The notes under the pieces were generated by a model that did not search any database, was not told the DNA's origin, and was given only the letters and a program-made list of their open reading frames with translations. 64,000 nt of DNA from positions 124,001 to 188,000 of the forward strand of contig JAGWMZ010000006.1 of assembly GCA_028871475.1 (NCBI GenBank). The letters run 5' to 3'. The stretch comes from Sphingomonadales bacterium. GTDB lineage: Bacteria; Pseudomonadota; Alphaproteobacteria; Sphingomonadales; Sphingomonadaceae. Numbering within the stretch: position 1 is the first letter of the stretch; every line of letters begins with the position of its first letter. Shown in pieces: positions 1 to 8,161 of this stretch. The translations under genes and the position numbers were made by a program.

Positions 1-150
1 CCCCATGCCGCCATGGCCCACCCCACCGATGAGCATCTGCTGCCGCTCTTTGTGGCACTGGGCGCCGCCGGGCCCGATGCCAAGGCCACCCGCCTTCACT
101 CCAGCGCCACGCTGGGGGCGCTGCGCCTCGATGCTTACGCTTTCAACTGA
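1..150 (+). CDS. Class III extradiol dioxygenase (LigB/DODA family), C-terminal fragment
   Basis: The frame beginning at base 1 is open to the TGA at 148-150 and gives the last 49 residues of a protein whose start lies outside the window. It contains HPTDEHLLPLFVALGAAG and ends in DAYAFN, which resemble the C-terminal end of DODA-type (4,5-DOPA or YgiD-like) extradiol dioxygenases, where a late His-Pro-(S/T)-x-E/D-H segment is conserved. Enzymes of this family open aromatic diol rings using Fe(II) or Zn(II). The metal-binding N-terminal histidines are not visible here, so the substrate cannot be judged. It is followed after 43 bp by an azoreductase gene on the same strand, and the two may be co-transcribed. 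Confidence 0.75.
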   Translation, partial: PHAAMAHPTDEHLLPLFVALGAAGPDAKATRLHSSATLGALRLDAYAFN

Positions 151-193
151 CTGCCCATGTCATCTGACACAACCTGACCACGGAGCTTTTCCC

Positions 194-784
194 ATGACCA
201 ATGTTCTTGTCATCCGTTCCGCCGCCACTGGCGATGCCTCGGTCAGCAACACGCTGATCAACGCCTATCTGGCCGCCCTGCCCGAAGGCGCCAGCATCGT
301 CGAACGCGACCTCGACACCAACCCCGTCCCCCACGTCACCCAGGCCAGCCTGGCCGGCATCGGCCGTCAGGCTGCCGAGGGCGAAGGCTTTGCCGCGGCC
401 CGCGCCCTGCAGGACGAGCTGATCGCCGAAGTCTTTGCCGCCGACACGATCGTCATCGGCCTGCCGCTCTACAACTTCGGCATGCCCTCCACGCTCAAGG
501 CCTGGTTCGACTATATCGCCCGCGCCGGCACCACCTTCCAGTACACCGCTGAAGGCCCCGAGGGTCTGGTCAAGGGCAAGAAGGCCATCATCGCCCACGC
601 CCGCGCCGGCAAGTATGACGATGCCAGCGGCTTCCCCTTCGCCGTGCCGCATCTCAAGAGCCTGCTCGGCTTCGTGGGCGTGACCGATGTCACCGTCACC
701 ACCGCCGAAGGCCTCGCCTTTGGTCCCGAAGCCGCCGCAGAAGCCATCAAGACCGGCACGGCTGCCATGGCCGAACTGGCCTGA
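194..784 (+). CDS. azoR: FMN-dependent NADH-azoreductase (AzoR family)
   Basis: A 196-residue flavodoxin-fold protein, the usual size for AzoR. It is expected to be a cytoplasmic homodimer that uses FMN and NADH to reduce quinones and azo dyes by two electrons. The N-terminal RSAATGDASVSNTL is the phosphate-binding loop for FMN, and PLYNFGMPSTLKAWFDY around residues 90-107 is a hallmark of the family. The ATG at 194 is preceded by a GGAG about 10 bases upstream. The same frame stays open to base 5, but that upstream part overlaps the dioxygenase C-terminus in another frame and has no family similarity. The neighbouring YceI and dioxygenase genes suggest a stress or aromatic-compound setting, which is inference. 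Confidence 0.9.
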   Translation: MTNVLVIRSAATGDASVSNTLINAYLAALPEGASIVERDLDTNPVPHVTQASLAGIGRQAAEGEGFAAARALQDELIAEVFAADTIVIGLPLYNFGMPSTLKAWFDYIARAGTTFQYTAEGPEGLVKGKKAIIAHARAGKYDDASGFPFAVPHLKSLLGFVGVTDVTVTTAEGLAFGPEAAAEAIKTGTAAMAELA

Positions 785-953
785 TGAACACGGGGGTGGA
801 TGCAACCATCGCCACCCTCACCCATTGCAACTGACAGGCGGGGCCTTGGTCCCCGAAAGGTCCCGCCACCTTTCTCCACAACCCAGCGCGTTTCGGCTCG
901 ATGCCCGGGCCTTGGCCAGTCGTGCCCGCGCGCCGTCACGAAAGTCTCAAGCC

Positions 954-1574
954 ATGACCTCGATCAAGACCATCCTGTTCGCCGCCGCCGCTCTGGCCGC
1001 CCTGCCTTCCGCCATCCATGCGCAGAGCCCCGTTGCCAACCCGAACCCGGCCGCCGTGCAGGCCGGCACCTATGGCGTGGAACCGGCCCACACCCGCATC
1101 AACTTCACCGTCAGCCACATGGGCTTCACCGACTGGTACGGCGATTTCACCGATGCCTCGGGCACGCTGGTGATCGACCCCAAGGCGCCCGCCGCCGCCA
1201 AGGTCGACATCTCCATCCCCACCGCCAGCGTGACCACCATCAATGCCAAGCTCAATGAAGAGCTGCGCAGCGACGCATGGTTCGATGCCGCCAAATATCC
1301 CACCATCCACTTCGTCTCGACCAAGGTGACGCTGACCAGCGCGCGCACCGCGCTCATCACCGGTGAACTCACCTTCCACGGCGTGACCAAGCCGGTGGTG
1401 CTGAAGACCACCTTCAACGCCAGCGGCGTGAACCCGCTCGACAAGGGCACGACGGTTGGCTTCAACGCCACCACCACCATCAAGCGCAGCGACTTCGGCG
1501 TGAAGACCTATGTGCCGCTGATCGGTGACGATGTGACCCTGCGCATCAGCGCCGCTTTCGAGCGCAAGAACTGA
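954..1574 (+). CDS. YceI family periplasmic lipid-binding protein
   Basis: A 206-residue protein with a classical signal peptide (TSIKTILFAAAALAALPSAIHA, positive start and hydrophobic core, cleavage after the AHA-like site near residue 22). The mature part has the YceI lipocalin-like pattern: YGVEPAHTRINFTVSHMGF at the start of the barrel, then WFDAAKYPTIHF and GELTFHGVTKPV. YceI proteins are periplasmic and bind polyisoprenoid or similar lipids; the physiological ligand is usually unknown. The ATG at 954 was chosen because the signal peptide starts there, although the frame is open further upstream. It is followed by a strong hairpin at 1597-1627, so it probably ends a transcription unit. 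Confidence 0.9.
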   Translation: MTSIKTILFAAAALAALPSAIHAQSPVANPNPAAVQAGTYGVEPAHTRINFTVSHMGFTDWYGDFTDASGTLVIDPKAPAAAKVDISIPTASVTTINAKLNEELRSDAWFDAAKYPTIHFVSTKVTLTSARTALITGELTFHGVTKPVVLKTTFNASGVNPLDKGTTVGFNATTTIKRSDFGVKTYVPLIGDDVTLRISAAFERKN

Positions 1575-1596
1575 TCGCCTCACAGGCAAACCATCT

Positions 1597-1627
1597 GCCC
1601 CGGTGCGTATGGACCGCGCACCGGGGC
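1597..1627 (+). terminator. Hairpin terminator after the YceI gene
   Basis: Perfect 11-bp stem GCCCCGGTGCG (1597-1607) and CGCACCGGGGC (1617-1627) with a 9-base loop, 22 bases after the YceI stop codon. There is no real T-run after it, so it may act with Rho or mainly protect the 3' end of the message. Confidence 0.6.
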
Positions 1628-1681
1628 CTTGGCGTGTCCATATACGCCGCCTAGACAGGCACTCTGACACGGAGAGCCTGC

Positions 1682-2749
1682 ATGACCATCGACCCATCCG
1701 CCCCCCTTCGCACCGGCATCATCGGCTATGGTCTGGCGGGGCGAGTGTTTCACGCGCCGCTGGTGCGCGCCGCCAGGGGGCTGAGGCTGACCGCCATCGC
1801 CACCAGCCGCGCCGATGAGGTTGCCGCGCTGGGCGGTGGCATCCGCGCCATTGCCGATCCGCAAGAGCTGATCGACGCGGCGGACATCGACCTGGTGATC
1901 ATCGCCTCGCCCACCGGCACCCATGCCGATCTTGCCCGCGCGGCACTGATGGCCGGCAAGGCGGTGGTGGTCGACAAGCCCTTCACCCTGACACTGGCCG
2001 AAGCGCGCGATCTGGCCGCGCTGGCTCAGGCCAAGGACGGCGCATTGCTGGTGTTCCACAACCGGCGGTGGGACAGTTGTTTCCTGTCGATCCGCGATGC
2101 GATCGAAAGCGGCGAGATCGGCCGGGTCACCCGCTTCATGTCCCATTTCGACCGCTTCCGCCCGAATGTGCGCGAGCGCTGGCGCGAGGATGGCACGCCA
2201 GGCTCCGGCTTGCTCTACGACCTCGGCCCGCATCTCATTGATCAGGCGCTGATGCTCTTCGGCATGCCCCAGACGGTCAGCGCCGACATCGCCGCGCTGC
2301 GCGAAGGCAGTCGCTCTGTCGATGATATGCAGATAACGCTGCGCTACCCCGCCATGCGCGTCCAGCTTTGCGCCAGCATGAACGCGCCCGATGCCAGCGG
2401 CGGCGGGGCGCCACGCTTCACCGTGCATGGCACCAAGGGCACGCTGGTGAAACGCCTGCTCGACCCGCAGGAGGATCAGGCCGCCGTCGGGCTGCGACCG
2501 GGCGATGAAGGCTGGGGCGTCGACGCCGATCCGCTGGCGATCCACGACGCGCAGGGCGGCGTCACCTTGCGCGCGGCCCGGCGCGGGGCACAGGAAAGCT
2601 TTTACGCCATGCTGGCGGCACATCTGGCCGGAAAGGGCCCGCCGCCCGTCACTTTGACCGAATGTGTGGCGGTGATGGAGGTGATCGAGGCGGCACAGCT
2701 CTCGGCAGAGCAGCAGCGAGGGATCGCCCTGCCCCTGCCCCTGCCCTGA
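1682..2749 (+). CDS. Gfo/Idh/MocA family NAD(P)-dependent oxidoreductase, YdgJ-like
   Basis: A 355-residue two-domain dehydrogenase. The N-terminal Rossmann fold shows GIIGYGLAGRVFHAPL, then VVVDKPFTLTLAEARD with the conserved EKP/DKP-type lysine. The second half has LVFHNRRWDSCF, SHFDRFRPNVRERW and LYDLGPHLIDQALMLFG, which match the E. coli YdgJ / scyllo-inositol dehydrogenase-like subgroup closely. Such enzymes oxidise or reduce sugars and cyclitols, with lysine and histidine in the active site. The true substrate cannot be deduced. A GGAGAG ribosome-binding site lies just before the ATG at 1682. It stands alone between the YceI gene and the SulP gene. Confidence 0.88.
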   Translation: MTIDPSAPLRTGIIGYGLAGRVFHAPLVRAARGLRLTAIATSRADEVAALGGGIRAIADPQELIDAADIDLVIIASPTGTHADLARAALMAGKAVVVDKPFTLTLAEARDLAALAQAKDGALLVFHNRRWDSCFLSIRDAIESGEIGRVTRFMSHFDRFRPNVRERWREDGTPGSGLLYDLGPHLIDQALMLFGMPQTVSADIAALREGSRSVDDMQITLRYPAMRVQLCASMNAPDASGGGAPRFTVHGTKGTLVKRLLDPQEDQAAVGLRPGDEGWGVDADPLAIHDAQGGVTLRAARRGAQESFYAMLAAHLAGKGPPPVTLTECVAVMEVIEAAQLSAEQQRGIALPLPLP

Positions 2750-2858
2750 CTCCGCTCTTGATCCAGCGCATTGGCAGAGCAGGCCGCAGGCCCCACAGTG
2801 CCGCCATGGGGACCGGAGGACAGCGAGTCGCGAATATGGCACGGCGGGGGCCGGGGCG

Positions 2859-4541
2859 ATGGTGGACACAGTGACATCAGCCAGCCGCATGCGAGGCGCT
2901 GCCATGGCGCTTGTCCGCGATCTGCCGCCGGGCCTGTCGGTGGCGGGCGTGCTGGTGCCAGAGGCGGTGGCCTATGCAGGCATTGCCGGTCTGGCGCCGG
3001 GGCGGGCGTTGATCGCCGGCGTCGCGGGGGGGCTGACCTATGCTCTGGCGGGGCGCAGCCGCTTTGCCATTCTGGGGCCGACATCCTCCTCCGCCGCCAT
3101 TCTGGGCGCTGCGCTGGTCAGCCTGTCCTCGCTCGACGACCCGGCGCTGGCGCATGACCCGGCGCTGCGGGCCAGCCTCGCCACCGGGATGATCGCCATC
3201 GTCGGCCTGCTGTTCCTGGGCCTGCGGCTGTTTCGGCTGGGCAATCTTTCAGGCTTCATCTCGCGCCCGGTGCTCAAAGGCTTTGCCTTTGGTCTCGCGC
3301 TGACCATCATCGTCAAGCAATTGCCCAAGCTCTTCGGCATGGCGGTAGCATCCAAAAGCGTCTGGGGCGTGCTGCATGATCTGGCCCTGGGCGCGGATCG
3401 CTGGAACTGGCCCAGCCTCGTTCTGGGCGGGGGCACGCTGGCCGCCCTGCTGACGGCACGGCGCTGGCCTGCCCTGCCCGGCGCGCTGATTGTTCTGATT
3501 GCGGCGATGGCGCTGGGCCTGCTGGGCCATCCCGAAAGCTGGGGCGTGGCCCTGGCAGGGCCCGTAACATTGGAACTGCCAAGGCTGGTGATGCCCCCGA
3601 TCGCGCTCTTACCCCGCATGATCCAGTTGGCGGTGCCGGTGGCGCTCATCCTTTTTGCCGAAAGCTGGGGGACGATGCGATCGCTGGCCATCAGGCATGG
3701 CGACGTGCTGGAGCCCAACCGCGAACTGGGCGCGCTGGGACTGGCCAATCTGGCCGCCGCGCTGGCGCAGGGGATGCCGGTGGGCGCGGGTTTTTCAGCA
3801 GGTGCCGCCAATGAGGCGGTGGGGGCAACCTCGCGCGCATCGGGGCTGGTGGTGGCGCTGGCGCTGCTGGCGCTGGGCCTGTGGGCTGGGCCGCTGATCG
3901 CGCATATTCCCGAGCCCATGCTGGGCGCGGTGGTGATCGCCGCGCTGACCCATGCGCTCGATATTGGTGCGATCCGGCGCCTGATGGTGCTCCACCGCGA
4001 CTGGCAGGTGGCGCTGTGTGCCATGCTGGGCGTGCTGGTGCTGGGCGTGCTCAACGGCATGCTGGCGGCGGTCGCGCTTTCGGTGGCGCTGCTGCTCTAC
4101 ACGCTGGCACGGCCGTCGCTCAGCCATCTGGGCCAGTTGCGCGAGCGCCGTCACGATTTTGTCGATATCGCGCGCCATAGTGACACGGTGCCCCTGCCCG
4201 GTGTCGCCATCTGGCGCCCGAATGCGCCGTTGATCTTTGCCAATGCCGAAACCGTCCTGGGGCTGATCGCGCGCGATCCGGCCACGCTGCAGGCCCGCTG
4301 GGTGGTGCTCAGTCTGGAGGAAAGCAATGATCTGGATACAACCGCGCTCGATGCCCTGTCCGATTTCGTGAAGGCGCAGACCAGCGCCGGACGAAAGGTC
4401 ATGCTGGCCCGCGCGCATGACCGCGTGCGCGACGCGCTCTGCGCCGATGGCATGGCCGATCTGGCGCGCGGAGCCGCCTTCAGCGTCGCCGATGCGGTCG
4501 CGGCGATCGCAATGGCCAACCCGTTCCCGTCCAACCCATAG
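2859..4541 (+). CDS. SulP family anion transporter with STAS domain
   Basis: A 560-residue inner-membrane protein of the SulP (SLC26) family. The first 420 or so residues form many hydrophobic segments. The signature near the start is LPPGLSVAGVLVPEAVAYAGIAG in shortened form (PPGLSVAGVLVPEA), followed by GPTSSSAAI and GAGFSAGAANEAVGA. The C-terminal 120 residues form a soluble STAS domain (for example LEESNDLDTTALDALSDF). Family members carry sulfate, bicarbonate or dicarboxylates by proton or sodium coupling; the substrate here is unknown. The ATG at 2859 is used; another ATG at 2889 is possible. A ParB-like gene follows 10 bp after the stop and may be co-transcribed. Confidence 0.9.
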   Translation: MVDTVTSASRMRGAAMALVRDLPPGLSVAGVLVPEAVAYAGIAGLAPGRALIAGVAGGLTYALAGRSRFAILGPTSSSAAILGAALVSLSSLDDPALAHDPALRASLATGMIAIVGLLFLGLRLFRLGNLSGFISRPVLKGFAFGLALTIIVKQLPKLFGMAVASKSVWGVLHDLALGADRWNWPSLVLGGGTLAALLTARRWPALPGALIVLIAAMALGLLGHPESWGVALAGPVTLELPRLVMPPIALLPRMIQLAVPVALILFAESWGTMRSLAIRHGDVLEPNRELGALGLANLAAALAQGMPVGAGFSAGAANEAVGATSRASGLVVALALLALGLWAGPLIAHIPEPMLGAVVIAALTHALDIGAIRRLMVLHRDWQVALCAMLGVLVLGVLNGMLAAVALSVALLLYTLARPSLSHLGQLRERRHDFVDIARHSDTVPLPGVAIWRPNAPLIFANAETVLGLIARDPATLQARWVVLSLEESNDLDTTALDALSDFVKAQTSAGRKVMLARAHDRVRDALCADGMADLARGAAFSVADAVAAIAMANPFPSNP

Positions 4542-4551
4542 AGGTGTCGTC

Positions 4552-5178
4552 ATGTCCACGCGTTCACGGGTCGAACCTATCGTGCATCCGGTCTCCATCA
4601 AGGAGTTGCGCCCCACGCAAATGACAGTTGGCCTGCGCGAGGTTGAACGCAAGGCCAGATGCTGGCGCGACATGAAACGCACGCAGGATGGCGATTGGCT
4701 GGGGCAACACATGATCCCCGCCGTGCTGGGCCCGGGCGAGACATGGTGGCTGGTCGACCATCACCATCTGGCACTGGCCTTGATCGGCGAAGGGGTGGAG
4801 AAGGTGCTGGTTTCGGTGGTGGCGCGGCTGCCCCACCTTTCCAAACGGCGGTTCCTGAGCGTGATGGACTGCCACAACTGGCTGCACCCCTATGACGCGG
4901 ACGGGAAACGCCGCGATTTTGACGATTTGCCAAGGCAACTTCACAAGCTGGCCGACGATCCGTTCCGGTCATTGGCGGGCGAAGTGCGGCGCGCGGGCGG
5001 CTATGCCAAGAGCGCGGTGCCCTTCACCGAATTCATGTGGGCCGATTTCCTGCGCGATCGTCTGCGCCGCCGTCAGGCCGAAAGCGCCTCGCCCAAGGTG
5101 CTGGCACAGGCCGTCGAACTGGCCCGATCACGCGAGGCGGCCTATCTGCCCGGCTTCTCAGGCCCTGAAGGCGGCTGA
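4552..5178 (+). CDS. ParB-like protein (ParBc_2-type putative nuclease domain)
   Basis: A 208-residue protein. Its first part, VHPVSIKELRPTQMTVGLRE and then WWLVDHHHLALALIGEG, matches the ParBc_2 group of ParB-like proteins, in which the three adjacent histidines after Asp are typical. It is not a chromosome-partitioning ParB: there is no helix-turn-helix region and no parA nearby. The biochemical role of this group is poorly known. The start is only 10 bp after the SulP transporter stop, which suggests translation from the same message. The C-terminal half is basic and Arg-rich (RDRLRRRQAES). No signal peptide or membrane segment is visible, so a cytoplasmic location is expected. Confidence 0.7.
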   Translation: MSTRSRVEPIVHPVSIKELRPTQMTVGLREVERKARCWRDMKRTQDGDWLGQHMIPAVLGPGETWWLVDHHHLALALIGEGVEKVLVSVVARLPHLSKRRFLSVMDCHNWLHPYDADGKRRDFDDLPRQLHKLADDPFRSLAGEVRRAGGYAKSAVPFTEFMWADFLRDRLRRRQAESASPKVLAQAVELARSREAAYLPGFSGPEGG

Positions 5179-5304
5179 AACCGGTCTGTTTTCATGCATT
5201 TATCCGCCTGAAAACCACGAAATAACCCGCAAACGGTTGTGAAAGCGGCCCAAACAGAACGAAGCGCGCCTGAATCCCGGTCTTTTGTACGGTATCTCTG
5301 GCAT

Positions 5305-5325
5305 TTTGCCCCAAGTTGGGGCAAA
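5305..5325. promoter_or_regulatory. Perfect 21-bp palindrome just upstream of the hybrid kinase start
   Basis: The half-sites TTTGCCCCAA (5305-5314) and TTGGGGCAAA (5316-5325) are exact reverse complements around a single central G. The palindrome ends 9 bases before the preferred ATG at 5335 and lies in a more AT-rich stretch than its surroundings. Its symmetry and position suit a repressor operator, or a hairpin that hides the translation start. No regulator can be named from the sequence. Confidence 0.5.
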
Positions 5326-5334
5326 GGCCAGCCA

Positions 5335-6984
5335 ATGTTGTTTTCAGCAAGAAACAATAGCGGTAATTGGTTGAAACGTGCGCTATCGGGCGCCGAAGCT
5401 TTTGCGCGCCTTCCTGCCCCTTCCAACGGAAGCGGGCCCGGCGGCGCTGACACTGAGGATTTGATGGCCAGCGGGCTGACGACCGACACGACAGGTGAAA
5501 CGAGCGCCCAGATAGCCACATTGCGCGCGCGCATCGCACAGTTGGAGAGCGAAGCGCTGGGCTATCGGCAAGAGCTGACCGAAATGACCCGCGCGCGCGA
5601 CGCGGCGGAGGCTGCCAGCGCCGCCAAGAGCCGCTATCTGGCCAGCGTCAGCCATGAAATCCGCTCGCCGCTCAATTCCATCTATGGCTATGCCCAATTG
5701 CTGGAGCGCGGCCACCACATCGCCCCTGCCGAGGCCGCACGCATCATCCGCCGCAGCGCGGAACATCTCACCAATCTCGTCGAAGGCCTGCTCGATATCA
5801 GCCATGTCGAAAGCGGCGTGCTGCGCATCTCGAACGACACGGTGCGCATCGCCCCGTTCCTCGACCAGATCGCCAACATGTTCCGGCCGCAGGCCTCGGC
5901 CCGCGGCATCGAGTTCATCTACGACTGTCAGGACCATCTGCCCGAATTCGTGCGCACCGATCAGAAGCGCCTGCGCCAGATCCTGATCAACCTGCTCTCC
6001 AATGCGGTGAAATTCACCCGCGCCGGCCATGTGGCTTTCCGCGTGCGCTTCCGCGCTTCGCTGGTCACCGTGACGGTGGAGGACACCGGCATCGGCATCG
6101 CGCCCGAGGACAAGGAGCGCATTTTCGCCCCCTTCGAACGCGGCAGCCAGCCCGAGGTCGACGCCCAGCGCGGCATTGGCCTGGGTTTGGCCATCACCCA
6201 GGCGCTGGTGCGCATCATGGGCGGCGACCTTGCCATGGAATCGGCCAAGGGCAAGGGCACCACATTCACCCTGCGCCTGATGCTGGGCCAGGTGAACGCG
6301 CTGGCGCAGGAAGGCCCCCGCACCGAAACGATCACCGGCTATGAAGGGCGCGCGCGCTCCATCCTGTGCATTGACGACGACGCCAACCAGCTGGCGCTGC
6401 TGCGCGGGCTGCTGGTGCCTTTGGGCTTCGTCATCCATTCCGCGCTCGACGGCAATTCGGGCCTCGCGCTGGCCGACATCTACCGACCCGAGCTGGTGCT
6501 GCTCGACATCACCATGCCCGGCATGAAAGGCTGGGAAGTGGCGCGGCGCCTGCGCGAGAAATTCGGCGCCGACATCCGCATCGTCATGGTCTCGGCCGAT
6601 GCGCATGAGTTCCAGCGCGCCGGTGCGGGCTTTGTTGCCCATGACCAGTTCCTGCTCAAACCCATCGAATTGAATGCGCTGATCGATGCGGTGGGCGGCT
6701 TGCTGCGCCTGCGCTGGCAGGGCGAGAATGTCGAGCCCACCGAGACACCCGCCGAGGCGCCCGAAACGCTGCGCCTCTCGCCTGATGCCATGCCGCTGCT
6801 GGTTCAGCTCGAACGCGACATCAAGATCGGCCATCTGCGCGCGGTGGAAAAGTCCATACGTGAATTGTCCGACAGTTTTCCCGAATCGGCCCCCATCATC
6901 CCAAGATTACACGCCTGTCTCGATCGGTTTGACCTTTCAGGGCTTGCCGCCGCTGTCAGACAGGCTCAACAAGGCGCATCATGA
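5335..6984 (+). CDS. Hybrid sensor histidine kinase with C-terminal receiver domain
   Basis: A 549-residue cytoplasmic kinase with no membrane segment. It has a coiled coil (about residues 60-100), a HisKA dimerisation domain with the phospho-accepting His at about residue 107 (SVSHEIRSPLNS), an HATPase_c domain (NLLSNAVKF, DTGIGIAPED, GIGLGLAI), and a receiver domain with Asp at about residue 391 (LVLLDITMPGMKG). The last 70 residues are helical with no clear Hpt motif. I chose the ATG at 5335 because a GTG at 5239 in the same frame would translate through the palindrome and a promoter-like AT-rich stretch; ATG 5464 is a third option. The stop overlaps the response regulator start by ATGA, so the two are translationally coupled and probably signal to each other. 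Confidence 0.9.
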   Translation: MLFSARNNSGNWLKRALSGAEAFARLPAPSNGSGPGGADTEDLMASGLTTDTTGETSAQIATLRARIAQLESEALGYRQELTEMTRARDAAEAASAAKSRYLASVSHEIRSPLNSIYGYAQLLERGHHIAPAEAARIIRRSAEHLTNLVEGLLDISHVESGVLRISNDTVRIAPFLDQIANMFRPQASARGIEFIYDCQDHLPEFVRTDQKRLRQILINLLSNAVKFTRAGHVAFRVRFRASLVTVTVEDTGIGIAPEDKERIFAPFERGSQPEVDAQRGIGLGLAITQALVRIMGGDLAMESAKGKGTTFTLRLMLGQVNALAQEGPRTETITGYEGRARSILCIDDDANQLALLRGLLVPLGFVIHSALDGNSGLALADIYRPELVLLDITMPGMKGWEVARRLREKFGADIRIVMVSADAHEFQRAGAGFVAHDQFLLKPIELNALIDAVGGLLRLRWQGENVEPTETPAEAPETLRLSPDAMPLLVQLERDIKIGHLRAVEKSIRELSDSFPESAPIIPRLHACLDRFDLSGLAAAVRQAQQGAS

Positions 6985-7922
6985 CTTCTGCTCCAAGCAC
7001 GCCCATCGCTTCCCCTCAGGCCGATGTCGACACCGTTCTGGTGATCGACGACACACCCGAGTCGCTGCGCTTTCTGGCCGACACGCTGGAAGCCGAAGGC
7101 ATGCGCGTCCTCATCGCCACCAGCGGCGAGGCGGCGATTGCCCTGCTGGAACATGTGACGCCCGACCTTATCCTGATGGATGCCATCATGCCCGGCATGG
7201 GCGGGTTCGAGGCGACCAGGCTGATCAAGCGCGCGCCCGCCACCGCGCATATCCCCATCGTCTTCATGACGGGCCTCACTGAAAGCGAGCATGTGCTGGC
7301 CGCCCTGGAAGCCGGCGGCGTCGATTATGTGCGCAAGCCACTCATCGTCAATGAACTGGTCGCCCGCGTGCGCGTCCACATGGCCAATGCACGCCTTGCC
7401 ACCGGCTCGCAGGCTGCATTGGATGCCTCGGGCCGCCACCTCATCTCGGTCAATCGCGATGAAACGCTGGTCTGGTGGACGCCCCAGGCCGGCGAACTGC
7501 TCTCACAAGCCATGCCGGACTGGAAGCGCGTGCCCGGCCCGACCCCCGCTGCCCTGCGCCCCGCCCTCATCCGCGTTCTGCAAAGCGATGAAAGCGGCAC
7601 CTCGGCCCGCGTCGAACTTAACGGTTCGACCATCGAGCTGGTCATGGTCGCCCGCCTGCGCGGCGAGGAAACCCTCATCCGCGTGAATGACGTCAACCCC
7701 GCCGCCACCATCGCCCGCCTGCAACAGCGCCATAGCCTGACCAGCCGCGAGGCCGAAGTGCTGCTCTGGGTCAGCTATGGCAAGCCGAACCGGGTGATCT
7801 CGGATATTTTGGCGATTTCGCCGCGCACGGTGAACAAGCATCTCGAACAGATTTTCGAGAAGCTGGGCGTGGAGACACGGGCTGCCGCAGCGGCCTTGGC
7901 GGTGCGGAGCATGGAAGGGTAA
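6981..7922 (+). CDS. Response regulator with N-terminal receiver and C-terminal LuxR-type HTH
   Basis: A 313-residue DNA-binding response regulator. The receiver domain covers residues 10-130 with the acceptor Asp in LILMDAIMPGMGG and the conserved Lys in VRKPLIV. The C-terminal 60 residues are a LuxR/GerE helix-turn-helix (LTSREAEVLLWVSYGKPN, ISPRTVNKHLEQIFEKLGV). The roughly 110 residues between them have no motif I recognise, and could be a small sensory or dimerisation domain. The start ATG overlaps the kinase stop codon. The large palindrome element begins at the last base of its stop codon and probably ends the transcript. Confidence 0.92.
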   Translation: MTSAPSTPIASPQADVDTVLVIDDTPESLRFLADTLEAEGMRVLIATSGEAAIALLEHVTPDLILMDAIMPGMGGFEATRLIKRAPATAHIPIVFMTGLTESEHVLAALEAGGVDYVRKPLIVNELVARVRVHMANARLATGSQAALDASGRHLISVNRDETLVWWTPQAGELLSQAMPDWKRVPGPTPAALRPALIRVLQSDESGTSARVELNGSTIELVMVARLRGEETLIRVNDVNPAATIARLQQRHSLTSREAEVLLWVSYGKPNRVISDILAISPRTVNKHLEQIFEKLGVETRAAAAALAVRSMEG

Positions 7923-8161
7923 TTCAAGAAGGGAAGGTGCGAGGGCCATCGCCCTCGCGCTCCCTTTATTTTGGAAAGGGAGCGGTAGGCCGCACCCAAA
8001 GCGCCAGCATCGCCGCGCCGCAGGCAAGACATGATAGCGCGGCACCATGGGTTTCAAGGCCTGCGGCGCGGCGATGCTGGCGCTCTGATTCAAACAGGCG
8101 CATCCTAGCCAAACACCCGGGAGCGCGAGGGCGATGGCCCTCGCACCTTCCCTTCTTGAAT
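7922..8161. repeat. Large palindromic intergenic element, subfamily 1, copy 1
   Basis: The terminal arms 7922-7964 and 8119-8161 are perfect 43-bp inverted repeats. Inside them a second perfect 26-bp inverted repeat lies at 8000-8025 and 8059-8084. Each outer arm also holds a small hairpin, GCGAGGGC-CATC-GCCCTCGC. The element fills exactly the gap between two convergent genes: its first base is the last base of the response regulator TAA, and its last base is the first base of the S15 hydrolase stop (TCA on the + strand). A bidirectional terminator role is likely. A close relative occurs at 30212-30440, and more distant relatives lie at 21.4 and 22.9 kb, so this is a dispersed repeat family. 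Confidence 0.85.

Noticed and set aside
4552..5178. ParB-like gene as part of a plasmid or chromosome partition system
   Set aside because: No parA, no parS-like repeats and no helix-turn-helix; it fits the separate ParBc_2 group.
5239..5334. Start of the hybrid kinase at GTG 5239
   Set aside because: It would make the palindrome and an AT-rich, promoter-like stretch coding and adds residues without family similarity.
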